From NCBI GenBank assembly GCA_029558435.1, contig JAKQEZ010000354.1:1-6005 (forward strand): a stretch of DNA of 6,005 bases, given 5' to 3'. The notes beneath the pieces were generated by a model. The model was given only the letters and a program-made list of their open reading frames with translations. It was not told the DNA's origin and made no database searches. Numbering within the stretch: position 1 is the first letter of the stretch; every line of letters starts with the position of its first letter. The stretch comes from Bacteroidota bacterium. GTDB lineage: Bacteria > Bacteroidota > Bacteroidia > Flavobacteriales > Crocinitomicaceae. Both the position numbers and the translations under genes were made by a program. Of the stretch, positions 1-6,005 are shown one piece after another.

Positions 1-1392
1 GCTGAAAGCAAGGAACAGAAAAGAGAAATGGAACGACTGATTGCCGACATAAAATCGGATTTTAGAAGTGAAATATCATTGAACGACCCGAAAGTAAAGA
101 AGCTACGCAAATTATCAGGCGACTTGTTCTTAATGACCAATCAGACCCAACTTTTTGAAATGAGTAAAAAGGAAAAAGCCGATTGGAACAAGAAAGTGCA
201 ACAACTGACCGAAGAAACCAATAAACTTGAAACCGAAATTGAAGAAATCAAAGCCAACAAGATTTTTGAAAATGCTTTTGAATGGCGTTTTGAATTTCCC
301 GAAGTTCTGAATGATGATGGGGATTTTGTTGGCTTTGATGTGGTAATTGGAAATCCGCCTTATGTTGTTATTTTAAAATCAACTTTTGGAAATAGTTTTT
401 TAGACTTCTTCAATCAAAACTACACAACAGCAGAATACAATCCGAATACTTATGCTTTGTTTATCGAATTAGCGTTGAGTAAACTTTTGAAAAACAAAGG
501 GCAATTTTCATACATCATTCCTAACTCTTGGTTAAATGGAAAATATTTTACAAAGTTGAGAGCATTGGTTCAAAATCTAAATAACAAAGAGTTAATAAAC
601 TTAAAAGACAATGCTTTTGAAGTTATAGTTGAAACTGTAATTCTTATTTCCGAAAATGAAAAAACGGCTCAAAAACCTATTCTCAAGGAATTTTCAGATG
701 GAAATAAATTTATAGAAGTTAATAAAGAATTTGAATTTGGAGTAAATCCGTTTTTTGAATTACAGTTACCAGATTTCGTAAGCAGAATTATTAAATCCTC
801 AGAGAAAATTAAAAATCACTGTTTCGTTTATCGTGGCGTTGAAACAAGAAGCAACGATGATTATATATCAAACACGAAACACAATGATTTATGGAAAGAA
901 ATTTTGCTTGGCAAAGACGTTCACAGATATTCTTACAAATACAGTGGTTCTTATGTGAAGTTTGTTCCTAAAGAGCTTAAAAGCAATGCGAACATTGACT
1001 ATTATTTGCGTGATAAAATTTTAATGCGAAGAACAGGAAACTCAATTATTGCTTGTGCGGACTTCAACAAATTTATTGCCTTGAAAAATCTGTATCTAAT
1101 CATTCCAAACGATGCAAAACTTCTTCCGTTAATTCTTCTTCAACTTAACTCGAAATTGTTTGACTTTATTCACAAATCATTAACCACAGGAGAAAACAAA
1201 GCGTTTGCCCAGTTTCCAGCACATTACGTTGAAACGCTACCTTGTAGAATTGACAATACACTAATTGAAAAATCAAAAACGCTTTTGCAACAAAGAGAAA
1301 CCAACGAAAATGCAGAAAACCAAATAGACCAATTGGTTTATCAACTTTACGAATTGACGGAAGAAGAAATAAAAATTGTGGAAGGAAATTAG
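1..1392 (+). CDS. Eco57I-like (type IIG style) adenine-specific DNA methyltransferase/restriction enzyme, C-terminal part (5' truncated by window edge)
   Basis: The frame is open from base 1, so the ATG at 28 is most likely an internal methionine; 463 residues are visible. Enzymes of this family usually exceed 1000 residues and transfer a methyl group from S-adenosylmethionine to adenine N6, often with a nuclease domain in the same chain. The SAM-binding motif I and any nuclease would lie upstream and cannot be checked. Seen here, numbered from base 1: a charged, probably coiled-coil stretch (about 50-85), then FDVVIGNPPY with the catalytic NPPY at 118-121 (bases 352-363). Next is the typical block with YALFIELA and FSYIIPNSWL, then a TaqI-like target-recognition domain with FVYRGVETR, LLGKDVHRY, LNSKLFDFI and the end signature FAQFPAHYVETLPC. 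The tail (QIDQLVYQLYELTEEEIKIV) is the usual C-terminus in Bacteroidota members. The gene ends three bases before the SMEK gene. GC drops sharply just after NPPY. No frameshift is seen. The family call is firm; subtype and specificity are not readable. Confidence 0.93.
   Translation, partial: AESKEQKREMERLIADIKSDFRSEISLNDPKVKKLRKLSGDLFLMTNQTQLFEMSKKEKADWNKKVQQLTEETNKLETEIEEIKANKIFENAFEWRFEFPEVLNDDGDFVGFDVVIGNPPYVVILKSTFGNSFLDFFNQNYTTAEYNPNTYALFIELALSKLLKNKGQFSYIIPNSWLNGKYFTKLRALVQNLNNKELINLKDNAFEVIVETVILISENEKTAQKPILKEFSDGNKFIEVNKEFEFGVNPFFELQLPDFVSRIIKSSEKIKNHCFVYRGVETRSNDDYISNTKHNDLWKEILLGKDVHRYSYKYSGSYVKFVPKELKSNANIDYYLRDKILMRRTGNSIIACADFNKFIALKNLYLIIPNDAKLLPLILLQLNSKLFDFIHKSLTTGENKAFAQFPAHYVETLPCRIDNTLIEKSKTLLQQRETNENAENQIDQLVYQLYELTEEEIKIVEGN
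1381..1388 (+). promoter_or_regulatory. possible ribosome binding site of the SMEK gene
   Basis: The purine run GAAGGAAA contains AAGGA at 1382-1386, nine bases before the ATG at 1396, and lies inside the last codons of the methylase gene. It supports ATG 1396 as the start and fits re-initiation after the methylase stop. Bacteroidota generally do not depend on Shine-Dalgarno pairing, so this may be chance. Confidence 0.35.
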
Positions 1393-1395
1393 TTT

Positions 1396-4131
1396 ATGGC
1401 ATTAACTCAAACAGGAAATTATAGAGAAGAAATTGACAAACTATTGGGTCAATACGTTGATGCTATAAAAAGGCAAACAGCCAATAATTTAAACAGCGAA
1501 GCTGTTACAGCAGAAGGCTTTTTTCGTAATTTTCTAAATTTACTTTTTGGAATAAACCTTTCAAAAGACAAAATCGGAAGTCCAACTTACGAAACGATTG
1601 ACTTACACGATACGGAAAGAAAAATTTGTTTTCAAGTAACGGCAAACAATACAAGCACAAAAGTTAATAACACATTAAAAACCTTTGTAGAAACAAAGAA
1701 ATATGAAAACTATAATGAGTTACACTTTTTAATTATTGATAGAAAAAAAGATTTCAACTACGATGAAAACAAATTAAACGAACACGGTGTAAAAATTAAA
1801 TTTCATGACTGCACCACAATTTTACAAGAGCTGATAAATAATTTTGATTCAGCCACAAAAATAAAACCTGTTTGGGACTTTGTTGTTTCAGAATTTGACA
1901 CCGACAAAACAAAAAAGGGAACATCAGAAATTACGGTAATAACACCAGCAAGAAAGAATTCATTTATACCGAATGCAGAACTTCATCTTGTTGACCAAAT
2001 TTTAGAATATTTAAAGCTATTTGAAGGGTTCAATTTTATCCACCCAAGAACAATTTCCAGACTTCCAATTTTTAACAGTAAAAAAAGTTTTCACGATTCA
2101 TATTCGCACTTCTGCCTCAAAACAAGCAATAAAGCAATTCACGAACTTTTGCAAAAAGTAAAAGTTGAAAACACGGTTGTTACAATTAGCGATGAATCGT
2201 TAAAACCGTATGAAGAAAAATTAAAAGAAATTTTCCTCATTCTCAACAACTGTTTAATTCAATGTATATGTTACAGAGAAAAATACACGGAAATAGAGCA
2301 TCATAAAATCAAAATCAAGCATTACGATAGTAATTGTAATTGCTTGTCTTGTCAATTCCACAAGTTCAGAATAAAAACGCTTATCACAGACCTAAAGGGC
2401 AAAGCGATTGCACATTCTGAAAATCTTGACGAAGCATTAGCCGAAGGCTATTATTTATGTAAACTTGGCGAACACGTAAAGGGTTGGCAAATTTTAAATA
2501 GTGTTGCTGAAAAAAGTAAAAATCAAAATAATTCTGCCATTCATTTTTTGTCGCTTTACAACATAAAACAGATTCGCAATTTTATTGATTCCCCTTGGTG
2601 GGAAAGCGAAAACAAGCAAATACTTCCGAAAATAGATGATATTGACTTGCATAACACAATCAATGATTTTTCAATTCCTGTTGAATTAAGAGACGAAATA
2701 ATTAAGGTAAAAGAAAAACATTATTTGCATTGGAGTCGTGAAATTATTGATGAACAATTTGAAAGTATTTTAAGCACAAATAAACTCTATGCCAATGGCG
2801 GGACAAGTTGGGGGACAAATGCAATTAACTTGTTGTTGGAAGAACTTCGCATTCTATATGCTTTTTATTCAGCTAATCATATTGTTACAGATGATTTTTA
2901 CACGTTTAGACAAGCGATAACAAAAGGGATTGAAGGTGTTCTAATCAGTTTTACTACTGATAAAAGTTATGAATACAGATTTAAAGAATTTGACAGCTTG
3001 CTTTTATCATTTATGTATTTCTTCGTAGAAGAAAAGAAATTGGAAAAACTTTTGAACGATTATAAAATTCAAAGCATTCCAATTATTGAAAGTGAAAAGC
3101 AAAGTTTCATTAGCTCAATTACAAATTTCTTTACATTTCAATATACAACAGGTATTTGGGACAGCATTAATTTTAATGATGATATTTCAAAACAAGATTA
3201 CTTTTCATCTTATCGCCAGTCGCTTCGTTTTATTTTCAATAAAATAATGTTATTGCTTTCCAAAGCAGAACTATCAGATGAAGAATTAAAACCGATAACA
3301 GAACCATTTGTAAATTATTTACGAGTTGCGGAAGACTTTAATCACAATAATTGGACTTATGCTATTAAGTTTTTTAAAGCAAAAATTCAAATATTTTCAG
3401 CGGAGCAAATCAAAAAAATTATTGAACTGACATTTGACGATAAGCACCACAATTCGGGTGACGATGTTCTTGAAACAATATGTGACATAGCATTCAAAAA
3501 GGCAAATTTTGTTTTGACTGAAGATGACAAAGCATTTTTTGAAAAATTGTTCAATAATGTTACAACGGCTTGTAAAAAATGCAATAGAGTTCACGACATA
3601 AAACAAATTTTTGCTTCTTGGAATATTGCTGATGAGACAGGGAAAAAAGCAATCAAACAAAAAGCCGTTGAATATTTAGACGGAAAATTTGATGCTGACT
3701 TTTATATGAACGCAGCATTTAAAGGTGTTTTCACTAAGGACGAAAATCCTGAACTTTTAAAAAGCTTCATAGAAAGTGTGGTTGAAAGTTGTTCACCATA
3801 CGACATTAAAAAAGAGAACGGAAAATGGAAGTTTCAAAACTTTACAGGTTTCAATTTCATAAATTGCCTTGCTTACTTAAATGTGGACTTTAAACAAGTA
3901 AACATTCAAGAAATTTCAAAGAAATCGGACTACTATAATTGGTTAATCAATTACGAGACTTACGACTATACAAACTTTGACTTAAAATGGCTAATTGAAT
4001 TGTATTTTCCATATCACATCAAAGAGAAACTACAACAAATTGAACCGCTAAAAGAAAAAGTAACAAAGGAACTTAAAAAGAATTATAACACTAAACTTGC
4101 TGAATTTTACACTAAAAATTTAATCAAATAA
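1396..4131 (+). CDS. SMEK domain-containing protein of unknown function, large
   Basis: This is a 911-residue, probably cytoplasmic protein with no visible signal peptide or membrane helix. Residues about 5-140 match the SMEK domain: a helical start (YREEIDKLLGQY), FFRNFLNLLFGINL, then ETIDLHDTERKICFQVTAN (66-84) and LHFLIIDRKKDF. D69 followed by the strand with Q80-V-T82 resembles the core layout of PD-(D/E)xK nucleases, but the usual lysine is a threonine, so this reading is inference and the fold may be inactive. After a linker (about 165-185) the rest looks mostly helical. It has a C-x-C-x-x-C cluster (C314, C316, C319; bases 2335-2352), a possibly TPR-like stretch after it (ALAEGYYLCKLGEHVKGWQILN) and a second pair CKKC at 726-729 followed by H733. 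These could bind a metal. No kinase, NTPase or helicase motif was recognised. The start is three bases after the methylase stop, with a purine-rich site before it, so the two genes are probably co-transcribed and translationally coupled. GC is about 27% in a hand-counted section. The SMEK call is fairly sure; the function is unknown and defence-related only by context. Confidence 0.88.
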   Translation: MALTQTGNYREEIDKLLGQYVDAIKRQTANNLNSEAVTAEGFFRNFLNLLFGINLSKDKIGSPTYETIDLHDTERKICFQVTANNTSTKVNNTLKTFVETKKYENYNELHFLIIDRKKDFNYDENKLNEHGVKIKFHDCTTILQELINNFDSATKIKPVWDFVVSEFDTDKTKKGTSEITVITPARKNSFIPNAELHLVDQILEYLKLFEGFNFIHPRTISRLPIFNSKKSFHDSYSHFCLKTSNKAIHELLQKVKVENTVVTISDESLKPYEEKLKEIFLILNNCLIQCICYREKYTEIEHHKIKIKHYDSNCNCLSCQFHKFRIKTLITDLKGKAIAHSENLDEALAEGYYLCKLGEHVKGWQILNSVAEKSKNQNNSAIHFLSLYNIKQIRNFIDSPWWESENKQILPKIDDIDLHNTINDFSIPVELRDEIIKVKEKHYLHWSREIIDEQFESILSTNKLYANGGTSWGTNAINLLLEELRILYAFYSANHIVTDDFYTFRQAITKGIEGVLISFTTDKSYEYRFKEFDSLLLSFMYFFVEEKKLEKLLNDYKIQSIPIIESEKQSFISSITNFFTFQYTTGIWDSINFNDDISKQDYFSSYRQSLRFIFNKIMLLLSKAELSDEELKPITEPFVNYLRVAEDFNHNNWTYAIKFFKAKIQIFSAEQIKKIIELTFDDKHHNSGDDVLETICDIAFKKANFVLTEDDKAFFEKLFNNVTTACKKCNRVHDIKQIFASWNIADETGKKAIKQKAVEYLDGKFDADFYMNAAFKGVFTKDENPELLKSFIESVVESCSPYDIKKENGKWKFQNFTGFNFINCLAYLNVDFKQVNIQEISKKSDYYNWLINYETYDYTNFDLKWLIELYFPYHIKEKLQQIEPLKEKVTKELKKNYNTKLAEFYTKNLIK

Positions 4132-4176
4132 CTATTGCTAACAGCCACACAATCGAATAAATAAAATAATTAGATA

Positions 4177-5496
4177 ATGTCCGAAACCCAAAACATAGAA
4201 TATAAAAGCAGTTGGCGAGACGAGTATCTGAAATGGATATGCGGTTTTGCCAATGCCAACGGTGGCACAATTTTCATCGGTAAAGATGATTCAGGAAATG
4301 TGATTGGCATTTCAGATTCCAAAAGGTTAATGGAAGAAATCCCGAACAAAGTAAAAGACACGTTGGGCATTTTGGTAGATGTGAATTTGGACAAGACCAA
4401 GCAAGGCGAGTTTATTGAAATTGTGGTAGAGCCGTATCCTTATCCAGTAAATTACAAAGGTCAATATCACGTAAGAAGCGGAAGCACCAAACAAGAATTG
4501 AAAGGTGCTGCATTGGATAAATTTTTGTTGCAGAAAAAGGGTAAGCGTTGGGACGGAGTTCCTGTTCCCAAAGTTTCTGTAAAAGATTTGAAGCAGGAAA
4601 CATTTGAATTTTTCCGCAAACGTGCTTTCAAAAGTCAGCGAATTGATGAAGACAGCTTAACTGACAGCAACGAACATTTGATTGAGAATTTGCAGTTGAA
4701 AGAAGGCGAATATCTGATACGTGCTGCTATTCTGCTTTTTCATTCCAACCCCGAAAAATTTGTAACAGGAGCTTATATCAAAATCGGTTATTTTCAATCG
4801 GATGACGATTTGAAATTTCAGGATGAAATTCACGGAAACCTGTTTGAACAGATTGAGAAAACAATGGATTTGCTGTTTACCAAATACATCAAAGCAGAAA
4901 TCAGTTACGAAGGTATTAACCGTGTAGAGAAATTTGAATATCCGAAAGAAGCAGTTAGAGAAGCTTTACTGAATGCTATTGCACATAAAGACTATTCGGG
5001 TGGTGTTCCTATTCAAATCAGCGTTTACAGCGACAAAATCATTTTCTGGAATGAAGGACAACTGCCCGAAAACTGGACAGTGAAAACACTTTTAGAGAAA
5101 CACGCCTCACGACCTTACAACCCCGACATTGCAAATGCTTTGTTTCGTAGTGGCTACATTGAATCTTGGGGACGAGGAACTATAAAAATTATCAAAGAAT
5201 GTAAACAAGCGGGAATCCCCGAACCTGTTTTTAGTTATGATTCAAGCGACATTTCAGTAGAGTTTAGAAAAGACATTTACAATGAAAAGTATCTGCAATC
5301 ACTTGACCTGAACGAGCGACAGGTAAAAGCTGTTTTGTTTACAAAAGACAAAGGAAAAATTACGAATAGTGAATATCAAACATTAAACAACTGTTCCCGA
5401 AATACAGCCAGTAACGACCTGACAGAATTGGTTGATAAAGAATTGCTAAAACCAAGCGGACAAAAGGGAGCAGGAGCATTTTATACATTGAAATGA
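4177..5496 (+). CDS. AlbA_2 (Schlafen-type) / GHKL ATPase / winged-helix protein
   Basis: This 439-residue protein belongs to the family often annotated as ATP-binding or putative DNA-binding 'RecG-like' protein; it has no helicase motifs. Residues about 5-115 form the AlbA_2 domain: IEYKSS, GFANANGGTIFIG (23-35), the following DDSGNVIGI turn, and YHVRSGSTK. A middle linker leads to a Bergerat-fold ATPase of the HATPase_c_4 type (about 255-365). Its N box has E262, N266 and H270 in EALLNAIAHKDY, then a G1-like WNEGQLP and the G2-like box ESWGRGT (329-335). The C-terminus (about 375-439) reads as a winged helix: NERQVKAVLF, the recognition-helix segment NCSRNTASNDL and a wing ending in FYTLK. 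Bacterial members are thought to be nucleic-acid-binding regulators or effectors, but the substrate is not established. ATG 4177 is chosen because SETQNIEYK is a typical AlbA_2 opening. No Shine-Dalgarno is seen; the leader is AT-rich. It sits 45 bases behind the SMEK gene. GC of about 40% differs clearly from that gene, suggesting a separate history. Confidence 0.92.
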   Translation: MSETQNIEYKSSWRDEYLKWICGFANANGGTIFIGKDDSGNVIGISDSKRLMEEIPNKVKDTLGILVDVNLDKTKQGEFIEIVVEPYPYPVNYKGQYHVRSGSTKQELKGAALDKFLLQKKGKRWDGVPVPKVSVKDLKQETFEFFRKRAFKSQRIDEDSLTDSNEHLIENLQLKEGEYLIRAAILLFHSNPEKFVTGAYIKIGYFQSDDDLKFQDEIHGNLFEQIEKTMDLLFTKYIKAEISYEGINRVEKFEYPKEAVREALLNAIAHKDYSGGVPIQISVYSDKIIFWNEGQLPENWTVKTLLEKHASRPYNPDIANALFRSGYIESWGRGTIKIIKECKQAGIPEPVFSYDSSDISVEFRKDIYNEKYLQSLDLNERQVKAVLFTKDKGKITNSEYQTLNNCSRNTASNDLTELVDKELLKPSGQKGAGAFYTLK

Positions 5497-5741
5497 GAGG
5501 CGGAACAGACATAAATCAATTGCACATTAATTGCACAAATTGCACAATGAGAAGAAACACCCCACCCTATTTGCAAGCACATTGCCAAAGCCAACCCAAG
5601 AGAAAAATTGAATTAAAAAAAATTTCCTTCCCTTCTGAAAATAAAAAATACGCAAACGCACTGGCGACACTAAAAAAGACAGTTGCATACCGACTGCAAA
5701 AACGCTTGACAGACCTGCAATTCATAGACTCGGAGGACTAA
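5493..5741 (+). CDS. doubtful 82-residue hypothetical ORF
   Basis: The frame starts at an ATG overlapping the AlbA_2 gene's TGA by four bases (ATGA, 5493-5496), an arrangement compatible with translational coupling. The predicted protein is basic, with cysteines in LHINCTNC produced directly by a nine-base DNA repeat, and a lysine/arginine-rich helical-looking second half (ALATLKKTVAYRLQKRL). I recognise no family. Against it: no ribosome binding site, an N-terminus made of low-complexity repeat, and a C-rich sequence (around 5558-5600) that looks more like decayed or intergenic DNA than a gene with steady codon use. It could also be the remains of the far end of a former neighbour. Listed because it is the only ORF in this stretch. 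Confidence 0.28.
   Translation: MRGGTDINQLHINCTNCTMRRNTPPYLQAHCQSQPKRKIELKKISFPSENKKYANALATLKKTVAYRLQKRLTDLQFIDSED
5518..5546 (+). repeat. three copies of AATTGCACA
   Basis: The nonamer AATTGCACA occurs exactly at 5518-5526, 5529-5537 and 5538-5546, with start-to-start spacing of 11 and 9 bases. It lies just after the AlbA_2 stop and inside the doubtful small ORF. It may be a slippage-born short repeat; spacing near one DNA turn would also suit a small operator. No function can be assigned. Confidence 0.8.
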
Positions 5742-5755
5742 TGGCCAGCTTATAA

Positions 5756-5869
5756 CAGCACCTACCCAAAAGTGGCGGTGAAGTGCTTCGTAGGACAGTT
5801 TTGTGTATATTTGAACGGCAGTTCTCCGAATGAAAGTTGGTGCGTAAAATCGCCACCTTCGGGTAGCTG
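5756..5869. repeat. long imperfect inverted repeat (hairpin element, possibly attC-like)
   Basis: The left arm CTACCCAAAAGTGGCG (5762-5777) pairs with the right arm CGCCACCTTCGGGTAG (5851-5866) at 14 of 16 positions, the two mismatches sitting at the edges of the central four bases. Beyond a three-base bulge (5759-5761), CAG (5756-5758) pairs with CTG (5867-5869). The spacer is 73 bases. The left side is preceded by TTATAAC (5750-5756), which matches the R'' box consensus RYYYAAC at the YYYAAC part only loosely. The structure could be a dispersed Bacteroidota hairpin repeat, an integron-type attC site, or a MITE-like relic. As a transcription terminator it lacks a T run. The pairing is directly visible; the identity is inference. 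Confidence 0.75.
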
Positions 5870-5966
5870 CAAAACGTCAAACTGTCTAAAAACCCCCACG
5901 CTTTACTAACATCCTAAATGTGAATAACTTATCAATATCTTCAGGCCTCATCTTGTTGATATTCAG

Positions 5967-5974
5967 TATATTTG
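5967..5974 (+). promoter_or_regulatory. Bacteroidota-type -7 box (TATATTTG) of the transposase gene
   Basis: TATATTTG matches the consensus TAnnTTTG fully. It ends four bases before the ATG at 5979, so transcription would start at or next to the start codon and give a leaderless or nearly leaderless message. No clear TTG occurs at the expected -33 spacing; the TTGTTG at 5953-5958 is too close, so the promoter is probably weak. Confidence 0.5.
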
Positions 5975-5978
5975 CATC

Positions 5979-6005
5979 ATGAAATTTATTAAAGGAAAAA
6001 ACAGA
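5979..6005 (+). CDS. transposase, probably IS1182 family, first nine codons (3' truncated by window edge)
   Basis: The only visible residues are MKFIKGKNR. This resembles the usual opening of IS1182-family DDE transposases of Bacteroidota (MKFI.G.NR followed by a QxxLFP-type stretch), which cut and join the ends of their element. No catalytic residue is in view. The ATG follows an exact TAnnTTTG box by four bases and has no Shine-Dalgarno. Nine residues are little evidence, but the pattern with the promoter box is characteristic. Confidence 0.6.

Larger units (their letters stand above)
5742..5978. other. gene-free stretch between the small ORF and the transposase
   Basis: These 237 bases hold no convincing gene on either strand. 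The first part (5750-5869) is the long imperfect inverted repeat described separately. The second part (about 5877-5978) is AT-rich apart from a short C run (5893-5897) and is read as the left end and leader of the insertion sequence. No factor-independent terminator (stem followed by a T run) was found here. Confidence 0.7.
5877..6005 (+). mobile_element. left end of an insertion sequence, probably IS1182 family (truncated by window edge)
   Basis: The presence of an IS is inferred from the transposase start at 5979. Its left boundary is not defined by sequence here, because the opposite end and the target duplication lie outside the window. The boundary is placed tentatively just after the right arm of the hairpin, where the sequence changes character (around 5870-5890). 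If correct, the element landed at or beside the hairpin's 3' foot. Confidence 0.5.

Noticed and set aside
28..30. ATG as true start of the methylase gene
   Set aside because: The frame is open back to base 1 and the family needs its SAM-binding motif I upstream, so this is an internal methionine.
3387..3660. Two overlapping minus-strand ORFs (65 and 87 residues) inside the SMEK gene
   Set aside because: They lie wholly within a long plus-strand gene, have no family resemblance and read as Phe/Cys-rich reverse-strand shadows of Lys-rich coding sequence.
4170..4603. Minus-strand ORFs (76 and 63 residues) at the start of the AlbA_2 gene
   Set aside because: They run antisense to the well-supported AlbA_2 domain and have no recognisable motif.
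5518..5546. CRISPR-like repeats
   Set aside because: Repeats of nine bases with spacers of zero to two bases are far too short for a CRISPR array.
5732..5755. GGAGG followed by ATG at 5741 and a short frame
   Set aside because: The Shine-Dalgarno spacing is good but the frame is only four codons (MASL) before a stop; treated as chance at the edge of the hairpin element.
5756..5869. Rho-independent terminator
   Set aside because: The stem arms are 73 bases apart and no T run follows the right arm.
5930..5963. Short inverted repeat TATCAA / TTGATA before the transposase
   Set aside because: Six-base arms in AT-rich DNA, with overlapping alternative pairings, are expected by chance.

Overview
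The window looks like an accessory (defence-island type) segment of a Bacteroidota chromosome. The lineage call rests on three things: low GC with A-rich, mostly Shine-Dalgarno-poor gene starts; a TATATTTG box that fits the Bacteroidota -7 consensus TAnnTTTG; and protein families that are common neighbours in that phylum. No rRNA or tRNA is present to confirm the lineage.

Layout, all on the plus strand. Bases 1-1392 hold the C-terminal 463 residues of an Eco57I-like (type IIG style) adenine methyltransferase/restriction enzyme, cut by the window edge. It contains the catalytic NPPY motif and a TaqI-like target-recognition domain. Three bases after its stop comes a 911-residue protein with an N-terminal SMEK domain and a long, probably helical, cysteine-containing C-terminal part of unknown function (1396-4131). 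After a 45-base gap comes a 439-residue AlbA_2 (Schlafen-type) + GHKL-ATPase + winged-helix protein (4177-5496). A doubtful 82-residue ORF (5493-5741) overlaps its stop by four bases. Bases 5742-5978 hold no gene. They contain a long imperfect inverted repeat (5756-5869), reminiscent of a dispersed hairpin repeat or attC-like site, followed by the leader of an insertion sequence. The window ends nine codons into what is probably an IS1182-family transposase (start 5979).

Biological reading: the first three genes are packed head to tail and probably form one transcription unit. DNA methylation/cleavage by the Eco57I-like enzyme is the only activity the sequence supports firmly. The SMEK protein is the least understood part, and its tight coupling to the methylase gene suggests an accessory effector or sensor of the same defence locus. 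The AlbA_2/ATPase protein could be a nucleic-acid-binding regulator or a further effector. These links are inference from gene order.

The base composition is patchy by hand count. The methylase up to and including NPPY is about 37% GC, its target-recognition part about 27%, its extreme C-terminus about 35%, the SMEK gene about 27% and the AlbA_2 gene about 40%. This suggests a mosaic in which the recognition domain, and perhaps separately the SMEK gene, came from an AT-richer source.
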